DNA of 64,000 bases, from contig CADBCC010000003.1 of the NCBI GenBank assembly GCA_902793125.1, positions 1 to 64,000 of the forward strand, in the 5' to 3' direction. The stretch comes from an uncultured Ruminococcus sp. GTDB lineage: Bacteria; Bacillota; Clostridia; Oscillospirales; Acutalibacteraceae. The translations under genes and the position numbers were made by a program. This document shows positions 53,137 to 60,281 of this stretch, in pieces (within the stretch, counting starts at the first letter, position 1; each line of letters begins with the position of its first letter). The notes beneath the pieces are model-generated. The model searched no databases. It worked only from the letters and a program-made list of their open reading frames with translations, and was not told the origin of the DNA.

Positions 53137-53172
53137 TGGGTACTACCTTTTGTATCAAATAAGGAGTTATTC
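53137..53172 (+). repeat. Boundary repeat C, copy 1
   Basis: GGGTACTACCTTTTGTATCA followed by AATAAGGAGTTATTC. Other copies are at 59259 and 62650. Directly followed by an imperfect hairpin (GACTATAGTATTG/AATACTATGGTC) and by repeat unit R2. Confidence 0.85.
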
Positions 53173-53197
53173 TCCAAAAGAAGACTATAGTATTGAT

Positions 53198-53380
53198 ACA
53201 AATACTATGGTCTTTTTGTTTTGTCAGTTCATTTACGCAGAAGGACTTGAACAGGGCGTTAAGAAAACGGTCCGGCGGACTGTTTTTAGCCCGCCGCGTT
53301 TATGATACTTTTAACTATGATACACGCCGCAACAAACGGGGTGTAAGTTTTTACAAGATGATGATATTCTGCCCCTGCCA
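53198..53380 (+). repeat. tRNA-Trp-end repeat, unit R2 (183 bp)
   Basis: 180 of 183 bases identical to R1. Followed by a hairpin AAAGACTCAGGAATTG/CAATTCTTGAGTCTTT with a T-rich end (53384-53422). Confidence 0.9.
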
Positions 53381-53439
53381 CCTAAAGACTCAGGAATTGA
53401 TACAATTCTTGAGTCTTTTGCTTTGTAAAATAAACTATC

Positions 53440-53582
53440 GCAGAAGGACTTGAAAGCCCGTTAAGAAAACAGTCCGGTGGACTGTTTTTAGGGCGTCGCG
53501 TTGATGAAGTTTTAGCTGTGATACAATAGCATCAAGCGAGGTGGAAGTTCTCCGATTGCACATAAATATTCTGCCCCTGCCA
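53440..53582 (+). repeat. tRNA-Trp-end repeat, degenerate unit R3
   Basis: Starts GCAGAAGGACTTGAA, keeps the AACAGTCC/GGACTGTT hairpin, diverges in the middle and again ends TTCTGCCCCTGCCA. A hairpin GTGTTCATAACG/CGTTATGAACAC (53590-53619) follows. Confidence 0.8.
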
Positions 53583-53643
53583 GTATGGGTGTTCATAACG
53601 GTCTCACGTTATGAACACTTTTTTTCTAAGTGCGGTCTCTCAA

Positions 53644-53823
53644 ATGACTACAATTGAAACTGATAAACGACGCCGGGCTGTCAAAATCGCCAACGCTGTC
53701 AACAGTATTGAAGGCGTTCTGATTCCCGATAAAACTAATGAATTCTTCCTCCAATGGATTAATGGTAAAATATCTGATGAAAAACTAACAGAATTAATAA
53801 TTTCTCTTTGCAAAATGGTTTAA
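53644..53823 (+). CDS. VbhA-like antitoxin, orphan
   Basis: 59 residues from the ATG at 53644: TTIETDKRRRAVKIANAVNS, then EGVLIPDKTNEFFLQWINGK. This matches the pattern of VbhA-type antitoxins (KR-A---A---I-LEG, then a G-I helix), which block Fic AMP-transferase toxins. No Fic (HPFx) gene follows; the next gene is unrelated. An in-frame ATG at 53611 lies in the preceding hairpin and is unlikely. No clear ribosome site is seen, so it may be a relic whose promoter and partner were lost. Confidence 0.6.
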   Translation: MTTIETDKRRRAVKIANAVNSIEGVLIPDKTNEFFLQWINGKISDEKLTELIISLCKMV

Positions 53824-53904
53824 TATGAGTATAATAAAACCATGGGGTTAAACGTAATTCTCTATATAGTGATACAACTATAAAACGATTGTGAGGTTAA
53901 CGAT

Positions 53905-54366
53905 ATGAGCAGCGAGAATAATCACGGAGCTATTTTGCGCCGGCTATTGGAAGAGCATCAAAAGCAGTTGATCAATAAAAACGCAACATCTTGTCGGAAT
54001 GAACAGTCCGACAGCATCCCGATATCGGCTGCAGACGAAAAACAGCAAATGACAGAAACCAGAATATATATCGGACTGAATGATGCTCAAACCAAAGAAC
54101 AGATACACGAAACCGAAAGATATATGAGCGTATTGAAATATGTGTGCCGTAATTATCACGTAGCTTTCTCTGTCGATATCGAACACGGCGGTTACTTTCA
54201 CGATGACGGCGAATACACAGAGGAGACCTCGTTTGTTTTGATGTTGATAAACGCGGATCAGAAGGTCGTAAGAGAAATCGCGAAAGATCTGTGTTTCTTC
54301 TTTCGTCAGGAATCTGTTCTTGTGACAGAGAATCATATTGACGGCTACTTCATAAGCGTAAATTAG
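53905..54366 (+). CDS. Conserved hypothetical protein (153 residues), accessory
   Basis: A polar N-terminus (1-48) is followed by a compact domain: TRIYIGLNDAQTKEQIHETE, YHVAFSVDIEHGGYFHDDGEY, then FVLMLINADQKVVREIAKDL. No signal or membrane segment. GAGGTTAACG precedes the ATG. The pattern of predicted strands and helices suggests a small alpha/beta fold, and similar proteins occur in clostridial accessory DNA as far as I recall. No function can be assigned. Confidence 0.55.
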   Translation: MSSENNHGAILRRLLEEHQKQLINKNATSCRNEQSDSIPISAADEKQQMTETRIYIGLNDAQTKEQIHETERYMSVLKYVCRNYHVAFSVDIEHGGYFHDDGEYTEETSFVLMLINADQKVVREIAKDLCFFFRQESVLVTENHIDGYFISVN

Positions 54367-54440
54367 TTAGGTTATAAGTACGACGTTATGACAGATGATA
54401 TGGGTGGATTTGTGTAAAATTTGATAGGCAGCAACGATTA

Positions 54441-54471
54441 AACAGAGCGGCACGCGCTGCTCTGTTTCTTT
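54441..54471. terminator. Hairpin between the 153-residue gene and the relaxase fragment
   Basis: AACAGAGC and GCTCTGTT pair around GGCACGC, with TTCTTT on the plus strand; it could serve both converging units. Confidence 0.65.
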
Positions 54472-54479
54472 ATGTCCCA

Positions 54480-54731
54480 TCATAGTCGCATAATCAGCGG
54501 CTTTCTTCTATGCAACGGTCTCGGTGTATCAAAACTCATAGCGTATCCGATAGTGCGTTGCTCATCAAACTGCTTAAAAATTGCTTCTTTAGTGTAATTC
54601 CTTCCGGGGCTGCTTAACCTAACAGGCTTCTGCCAATCGGGAGCGATAGCAGACGGATGCTCGTAGCGAAAGTTCCGAACAAATTTGTAGCCCAGCGATT
54701 GCAGATATTGTAGATTGGTTGCGTTTAACAC
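54480..54731 (-). pseudogene. Probable relaxase C-terminal fragment
   Basis: An 83-codon frame reads LQYLQSLGYKFVRNFRYEHP, then PDWQKPVRLSSPGRNYTKEA. The pattern GY..., R(L)-SSLG--YT-EAI resembles the segment that follows the catalytic domain in MobA-type relaxases. It abuts an aldo/keto reductase fragment on the other strand, so both look like broken ends. The assignment is tentative. Confidence 0.4.
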
Positions 54732-54745
54732 GCCAACAGTCTTTT

Positions 54746-54850
54746 ATCAAAAGCAATCTTGAAATCTTTGACTTCACACTCACTGAGGATGAGATGAGCA
54801 TTATCCGCGCTTTGGATACAAATAAGCCTTCGCGCGATCCCGACGCTCCT
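54746..54850 (+). pseudogene. Aldo/keto reductase C-terminal fragment
   Basis: The reading FIKSNLEIFDFTLTEDEMSI followed by IRALDTNKPSRDPDAPA is the typical C-terminus of aldo/keto reductases (normally N-x-x-VFDF-L-x-ED, I--L). The rest of the enzyme is missing and the frame runs on into unrelated sequence. Confidence 0.65.
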
Positions 54851-54908
54851 GCGCGCTGCCATGTTTCATTTGCTCTAATGTCTTTGTGTTTTTTCTTATT
54901 TTCTACCT

Positions 54909-55472
54909 TTATTTGTTTTCGGCATAAAACGGACAACGTTGTTTTATACACTGCGCGTTCATTCCCGAAAACTCGCATTTCTGTTCTTCATATTCAAGCT
55001 GTGTATTATAGTGTTTGTTAACGTATTCTACTGCATTCCTAAAGGCGAGCATGGCATCCCTTGTGCAACAGCGTGGTCCGTTAATGTTCCCTATTGCTTC
55101 TGTAGCTCCTGCAGTAAAGGACATATGATCACCCCAACTACCGTCAGTTGATAATGGACCTGTATCGTCTATAATTGCGAGAGCAGCACCAATAGATGTG
55201 ACCGCGCCACACACTCCCCATAAGCCACACATTGCACCGGGCATTTTCAGCGCTTCATTCAACAAATTATTAAGACATTCATCTATATCAATTACATTTC
55301 CTGCGTTTTTATATGCTACAAGCAAGCTTGCGCCGTCAAGCACATGATGCTCCGGACCGTGCACACTGATATAATCCTTATGCGCTATGTTTTTGAATAT
55401 TTTGACGGGATTTATTCCGATTTCTTGTTTGATATCTCGAATTATCAGTTTTCCTTTTTCTTCCAATGTCAT
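54909..55472 (-). CDS. DUF5714 protein (Cys-rich, redox or metal-binding type)
   Basis: 187 residues from the ATG at 55472, which is eight bases after GGAGG. Motifs: VHGPEHHVLDGASLLVAYKNAG, PGAMCGLWGVCGAVTSIGAA, INGPRCCTRD and CEFSGMNAQCIKQRCPFY. Many conserved Cys and the HGPEHH stretch suggest a metal site. Relatives are sometimes fused or adjacent to SAM-dependent methyltransferases, but no such gene is here. Its promoter lies in a repeat shared with the chromate-transporter operon. Confidence 0.75.
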   Translation of the reverse strand: MTLEEKGKLIIRDIKQEIGINPVKIFKNIAHKDYISVHGPEHHVLDGASLLVAYKNAGNVIDIDECLNNLLNEALKMPGAMCGLWGVCGAVTSIGAALAIIDDTGPLSTDGSWGDHMSFTAGATEAIGNINGPRCCTRDAMLAFRNAVEYVNKHYNTQLEYEEQKCEFSGMNAQCIKQRCPFYAENK

Positions 55473-55546
55473 TCCATTCACCTCCGAAAGCGATGGACAA
55501 AAAAGCTCATTTATTATCCTCCGCAAGTTAAGATTTATCTTATTAA

Positions 55547-55605
55547 ATAACACACCAAATACAAGGCTTTGTAAACCGCAAAGAATCGCCCGTGTTGTTT
55601 GAATT
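55547..55605 (-). repeat. Promoter-bearing repeat P, copy 1 (upstream of DUF5714 gene)
   Basis: On the minus strand TTTACA (55575-55570), 17 bases, TGTTAT (55552-55547). The surrounding CAAGGCTTTGTAAACCGCAA and AGAATCGCCCGTGT recur at 57004-57053 with few changes, also upstream of a minus-strand gene. Confidence 0.65.
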
Positions 55606-55777
55606 TCAATTGTCCGAATCCTCTCCTTAATTCAAAACAAATTGATTAAAGGCGAATCAGTTTACTTTTCATTGTTAACTCTATATCGATTTTAGATAGG
55701 CTGTTTTTGCGGTTGTATTTTGTTCAGATATAGTTATAATAAAGCCTTTTTTCTCTTAACTACTTTTGTGGACGGAT

Positions 55778-56347
55778 TCAAAAGATTCCTATCAAGCCGG
55801 CTATTACTCCGATAACGGCTGAAAGCATAATTATAAGAATCGGATGGAATTTTTTGAACGCCAGTACAATTGCCGCAACGAAAATACCAAGCGTGACATA
55901 AAACTGCGCTGTGCCAAAAACTACCGTGTTCAATCCTGCCGGGACGAACACAGTTTGTGCAAGCGATAGCAACGCCGCCGCGATCAAGCCGACTACAGCC
56001 GGTTTTAAACCGTTCATCGCGCCATTAACCAGCTTATTGCTTTTGAATTTTTGATAACTCCGCGCAACAATCAAAATGATTACAAACGACGGAAGTATCA
56101 CGCCGAGTGTCGCGCACAAGCCACCGAATATGCCGCCGGTTCGCATACCTACAAAGGTAGCGATATTTACTGCGAACGGCCCAGGCGTACTCTCGCTTAC
56201 GGCAATAAAATCTATCAGCTCTCTCTTATTCAACCAGCCGTGTGCCGCTACTTCCTCCTGAATCATAGGCAGCATGGCATAGCCGCCGCCAAACGTGAAC
56301 AATCCGATTTTCAGAAAGGTGAGGAACAAATCAAAGTAAATCATCAT
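55778..56347 (-). CDS. Chromate transporter (CHR family), second half-size subunit
   Basis: 189 residues, about six membrane spans, with FTFGGGYAMLPMIQEEV near the start and SESTPGPFAVNIATFVG. Half-size CHR proteins work as pairs: this one and the product of the 56344 gene. The family moves chromate or other anions, possibly by proton exchange. Its start overlaps the upstream stop by four bases. In anaerobic gut clostridia the natural substrate is uncertain. Confidence 0.88.
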   Translation of the reverse strand: MMIYFDLFLTFLKIGLFTFGGGYAMLPMIQEEVAAHGWLNKRELIDFIAVSESTPGPFAVNIATFVGMRTGGIFGGLCATLGVILPSFVIILIVARSYQKFKSNKLVNGAMNGLKPAVVGLIAAALLSLAQTVFVPAGLNTVVFGTAQFYVTLGIFVAAIVLAFKKFHPILIIMLSAVIGVIAGLIGIF

Positions 56348-56898
56348 TTGCCCCTCCTGCCGATAATCAACGTCCGCAAGATCCCCGCCGCCGCGCAGAA
56401 CAGTATCACGAAGACGACATTGACAGGCAAAAACGCGGTCACCGCAAATGCGCCGAACATAATCAGGTAAGAAAAAATTCCTTTCGGACTCTGCTTATAC
56501 ATCGACCACAATGCTTTGACGATCAATGCCAAAACACCTGCTCGTATACCCTTAAATGCGTATTGAATCCAGACGACATTTCGGAAAGCCGCAAGGACAT
56601 AGGAAATCGACGCTATGATAGTAATTGACGGCAACATCACGCCGACAGTCGCCGCCAATGCTCCTAAAAATCCACCGACGCGATATCCGATAAAAGTAGC
56701 CGCATTAATAGCGATAGGTCCCGGCGTCGATTCCGCTATTGCGACAATCTCAAGGATATCCTTGTCACTTATCCACTTTTTATTATCGACGGTTTCACGC
56801 TGAATCAGCGGAATCATCGCGTAACCGCCGCCAAAGGTAAACAGCCCGATCTTCATAAATGTAAGAAAGAGGCTGATAATACTCTGTATTTGTTTCAT
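56344..56898 (-). CDS. Chromate transporter (CHR family), first half-size subunit
   Basis: 184 residues, opposite half to the next gene: FTFGGGYAMIPLIQRETV, AESTPGPIAINAATFIGYRVGG. Same order of spans but only about half identical to its partner. The promoter TTTACA/TATTAT at 57032-57004 lies about 100 bases upstream. Confidence 0.88.
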   Translation of the reverse strand: MKQIQSIISLFLTFMKIGLFTFGGGYAMIPLIQRETVDNKKWISDKDILEIVAIAESTPGPIAINAATFIGYRVGGFLGALAATVGVMLPSITIIASISYVLAAFRNVVWIQYAFKGIRAGVLALIVKALWSMYKQSPKGIFSYLIMFGAFAVTAFLPVNVVFVILFCAAAGILRTLIIGRRGK

Positions 56899-57003
56899 TA
56901 CTGTTCACTTCGTTTACTGCTTTGTTTTTGAGCTGATACTGTTTTTAGCGCCGCCAAGAGCAACAAATAAAAAATTCATTCATATTCCGATTAATCTTAC
57001 TCA

Positions 57004-57060
57004 ATAATACACCATAAACAAGGCTTTGTAAACCGCAAAGAACCGCCCGTGTCGCTTTTG
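57004..57060 (-). repeat. Promoter-bearing repeat P, copy 2 (upstream of chromate-transporter pair)
   Basis: On the minus strand TTTACA (57032-57027), 17 bases, TATTAT (57009-57004). The shared block runs ACCATAAACAAGGCTTTGTA to CGCCCGTGT. See copy at 55547. Confidence 0.7.
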
Positions 57061-57166
57061 TTTTCCTTATTCGAGTACGTTTACTACTCTTTTGGAAAAT
57101 CGCGACACGAGCGAATTTTGTTTGATATAAAGAGTTTAGCCGTTTTTGAGGAATAGCGCAACAGGA

Positions 57167-57238
57167 AAGCCCTGTCAGAAAGGTTGAAAATGACCTTACG
57201 ACAGGGCTTATTTCTGTTTTTATAATGCTATCGTTTGT
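57167..57238. repeat. Hairpin repeat E, copy 1
   Basis: Stem AAGCCCTGTC/GACAGGGCTT with inner AAGGT/ACCTT, then TTTCTGTTTTTATAATGCTA and TCGTTTGT. The same tail and a matching stem are at 62766-62836. The rest of the gap to 57453 has one more hairpin (GCATAGAC/GTCTATGC, 57339-57368) and no gene. Confidence 0.75.
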
Positions 57239-57453
57239 TCTTTAGGGGATAATCGTTTGTGCTGTCAATTAGAACAAAACTGAAAACTGCTTGTCAGAGT
57301 CGAAGTCCTCTACAGTATGGCATAGATATACAAAGCGAGCATAGACCTCAATATCTAGAAGTCTATGCCCATTTTTCTGATAAATAATCATTATCAGGAA
57401 TTAATTAAAGTAGGTAGTAACTATACAATAAACAAATGTCAGTCAACCCCTAA

Positions 57454-59163
57454 TTAATAAATTGAATTGGCTGTTCTTGGTACGAAGTCAATTCCAAATT
57501 TTTCCTTCAAATAATATTTTAATACAAACACTTCAATTTTTTTAGCTGCGCGTAAAGAATCCAAATAATATCTTGTGTAATCACCCTCATGCTCAGGAGG
57601 GATAATTTGAAGTCTCCTTGGTTGATTATCTATATCCTTAACCTCTTCATTATGCTTTAATACATTCGAATTAATATCCCAACAAATTATGCTATGTAAA
57701 TTTACAAAAGTATGGTTAAACCGTTTTTCTAAATAGTTTTTAAATTCAACATAATATAACTTTGATGATTTTATTGGCATTGTATCATCGGCTTTAACAA
57801 TTACATCTATTCCTTCATGCGTATCATAATCAACGACCGTAAACGGAAATATGGTTGGATCTATACTACACAATTGCATATAAAGAGAAAATACTCCGCT
57901 TTCGCTTTTGGGCTCAATGAGGTTAACCCCTTGATATTGTGCTATTTTCCCTTTATTGATTTTGTCAAGACGACGCTCAAATGATTTTCTCTCTTTCTCA
58001 ACGGTATTATAAGCCTCAACTTCACTCTCAAGCCATTCCATATCCTCCCAATCACTGCTCTCTGTGATCTCGCGATATAAATCTCTAACAGCTTCTTCTA
58101 AATCAAGTAACACTTCCGAAGGTGTGTTTTCAATCGATCCTCTGTTGGCAGTTAGTCTTAACTCTTGACAATTTATAAATGCATGAAATTTTAGAAACTC
58201 ATTACCTTTTGAAGTTATCCATTCATTTTTCTTTTGAATAGGCATATAATCTTTACACAACCATAGACCATATCTATCACGAATAGGATACGCCCCTTCC
58301 GGCGCCGAATATCCTGAACGCGTAATCATATTATTATAATTATATTTTACTTTTGCACCTTCAATATAAAAAACAGCTTTAAATTCTGTTTCCGGTTGAG
58401 ATTTTAAATAACCTTCCCTAACATATTTTTTACAGTACCACTTTGGAGCATCAACAAGATGCTCATCAAACAAGTCCGATACTTTTTTACTCTCGTGAGG
58501 GAAAACATGACCGAAGTGTAAAATCTCGGGTTCTCTTTTATTTATACCCTTTAACGATAAAACAACATCACTGTTATAATTAATTCCAAATTCCTTTTCA
58601 ACTGAACCAAACTTTGTGAACCATATTATGTAATCTTTTAATTGTTCGTGTGTAAATCTATTACGTCTGTTATTATTATAACCCCATATAGTAATTTTAG
58701 TTCCCTTGGTATTTGAAAAATCATCCAAAACACTCACAGTAACCGAAGGGATTTTTCTATCATGAAGATTCTTATTCGGTTCTAACATTGTTGCTATATA
58801 TTTTTTATTATTTTTAAAAGTTTGAACTTCAATTTTTGAACTGTTAAAATATACTTTGGTGCCGTGACCTTTTTCACCAATGGTACTTTCATCCTCTCGT
58901 CTAAGAGAATTTCCTAAATCAAAAAACGATTTGATTCCGTCTTCATCCATACCAGTACCATCATCAATTATTGTTATTTTTAATATTTTTTCACCATACT
59001 CAGTAATTACAGAAAAATCCAAACCTATGTTTTTCGCTTTTGCATCAAAAGCATTGCTTATCGCTTCGCGAACCAAATCTAAAGGATTAGAAAAATCAAA
59101 AGCAATCTCCATAAACTCTTGCACGCTATCAACTTCCGGAATGATTGTAAATGCATTTTCCAT
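57454..59163 (-). CDS. GHKL-ATPase protein with a C-terminal PD-(D/E)XK-like region, possible defence gene
   Basis: 569 residues. The N-terminus is a GHKL (Hsp90/MORC-like) ATPase: REAISNAFDAKAKNIGLDF (N-box, near 33), IDDGTGM (near 67) and GEKGHGTKVYF (near 95). A transducer-like middle follows (RGSIENTPSEVLLDLEEAV). Near 450-480 GIDVIVK then YYVEFKNYL fits a D-x(n)-E-x-K nuclease core, followed by HSIICWDI. Combined ATPase-nuclease proteins of this kind are often defence genes, which is inference. It is much more AT-rich than the core genes and is flanked by repeats E and C, so it looks acquired. Confidence 0.7.
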   Translation of the reverse strand: MENAFTIIPEVDSVQEFMEIAFDFSNPLDLVREAISNAFDAKAKNIGLDFSVITEYGEKILKITIIDDGTGMDEDGIKSFFDLGNSLRREDESTIGEKGHGTKVYFNSSKIEVQTFKNNKKYIATMLEPNKNLHDRKIPSVTVSVLDDFSNTKGTKITIWGYNNNRRNRFTHEQLKDYIIWFTKFGSVEKEFGINYNSDVVLSLKGINKREPEILHFGHVFPHESKKVSDLFDEHLVDAPKWYCKKYVREGYLKSQPETEFKAVFYIEGAKVKYNYNNMITRSGYSAPEGAYPIRDRYGLWLCKDYMPIQKKNEWITSKGNEFLKFHAFINCQELRLTANRGSIENTPSEVLLDLEEAVRDLYREITESSDWEDMEWLESEVEAYNTVEKERKSFERRLDKINKGKIAQYQGVNLIEPKSESGVFSLYMQLCSIDPTIFPFTVVDYDTHEGIDVIVKADDTMPIKSSKLYYVEFKNYLEKRFNHTFVNLHSIICWDINSNVLKHNEEVKDIDNQPRRLQIIPPEHEGDYTRYYLDSLRAAKKIEVFVLKYYLKEKFGIDFVPRTANSIY

Positions 59164-59258
59164 ATAATCATCTTCTTTCTGTATTATTATGTATATTATA
59201 ATACAGATATATCAATCTTTCAACAAAAAGATATAATATTCGACTTTTTTCTTAAAAA

Positions 59259-59290
59259 GGGTACTACCTTTTGTATCAAATAAGGAGTGA
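59259..59290 (+). repeat. Boundary repeat C, copy 2
   Basis: GGGTACTACCTTTTGTATCA then AATAAGGAGTGATTC, 95 bases upstream of the ATPase gene start. Confidence 0.85.
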
Positions 59291-59300
59291 TTCTTCAAGT

Positions 59301-59503
59301 CGAAAACCCGCATAAACACTGCGTTTATGCGGGTTTTTCTTGCTTTTTTACGCTCGGCGCGTGGCCTAAAAAATGCGGTTCGAGGCTCAATTGATGCTTA
59401 TTTGGTGTTCAAATCGTCAGGTTTTGCGGCATATTTTCCATCTCGACCATCATCAAAAGAGCATCATTTTTGATCCGGTACAGCGTATCAATTTTTTAAT
59501 AAA
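59301..59503 (+). repeat. Duplicated tRNA-downstream segment, copy 2
   Basis: Starts CGAAAACCCGCATAAACACT like the DNA right after tRNA-Trp (25352) and matches it for about 200 bases, with one 10-base deletion and scattered changes. It includes a working terminator hairpin (59303-59339). The tRNA itself is absent. Confidence 0.85.
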
Positions 59504-59557
59504 ATTCAAGTCCATAGGTTTTATTCCGAGAATAATTCCAAGGGGCTTTTTATTAAA

Positions 59558-59836
59558 TCAAATTTTTAATTCCTTATTCTTTCGTTTAACTATAATCAAA
59601 AAAACGGTTCCTATTATAACGGACAATATTGCCCAGTAATGTGATAAGTGAAGCGGTCCGAGCTGAAAATACGATTCTCTCCAAAACTGCGTAATAAAAC
59701 GAAAAATTCCGTAGCTTATCATATAAATCGGATAGACCTCGCCGTATGTCAGTCCTTTACGGATTCTTACGGCAAAAATCACAATCAGTACAGCGTAGAA
59801 AACAATCTCCGATTCGCGTACAGCCAGTGCGAACAC
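59558..59836 (-). pseudogene. Truncated prolipoprotein diacylglyceryl transferase (Lgt) C-terminus
   Basis: 92 codons: GLTYGEVYPIYMISYGIFRF and PLHLSHYWAILSVIIGTVF match the last membrane spans of Lgt (Y--GRF--E--R, S--Q---). The catalytic N-terminal two thirds are missing. A GTG at 59836 is 16 bases after GGAGGGG, too far for good initiation. It follows the RsbW-like gene directly, suggesting that an insertion or deletion joined them. Confidence 0.65.
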
Positions 59837-59870
59837 AGCTATTCCGTTTTATCCCCTCCGTTATAAGGTT

Positions 59871-60281
59871 TTAATTCAAGTTTTTCTTTATGGTTAGAAT
59901 ATTCTTTCCGTCCTTGTATTCATAGCTGACATTATCCATAGTATTCTTCACCATAAATATACCGAGCCCGCCTTTTTTGCGCTCCTTGGCTGAAAGCGTT
60001 GTATCGGGATCAGCCTTTGCCAAAGGATCGTACTGCACTCCGTTGTCGATAAAGGTAATCTCTACAGAAAGAGGCTCTTCAAATACAGTTACCTGAACTA
60101 CAGCCTTTCCGTTCCCGTCACCGTAAGCATAGCTTGCTATATTAACGAACAGTTCCTCAACAGCTATGTCTATCGTTGTCTGCGTAAGCATCGGACATCC
60201 CGCTTCTTCGAGCTGTTCGTCTATAAAGGTCTGTACCTCGGGGAGGTTCATCCTGTCAGCTTCAACTATAAGTTCTTTCAT
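59871..60281 (-). CDS. RsbW/SpoIIAB-like anti-sigma serine kinase (HATPase)
   Basis: 136 residues: DIAVEELFVNIASYAYGDG (N-box), EITFIDNGVQYDPLAKAD (DNG), KKGGLGIFMVKNTMDNVSYE (G-box). Kinases of this type bind a sigma factor and phosphorylate a STAS antagonist. The start codon shares one base with the phosphatase stop (TAATG). No sigma-factor gene is adjacent, so the target sigma factor or other client lies elsewhere. Confidence 0.9.
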   Translation of the reverse strand: MKELIVEADRMNLPEVQTFIDEQLEEAGCPMLTQTTIDIAVEELFVNIASYAYGDGNGKAVVQVTVFEEPLSVEITFIDNGVQYDPLAKADPDTTLSAKERKKGGLGIFMVKNTMDNVSYEYKDGKNILTIKKNLN

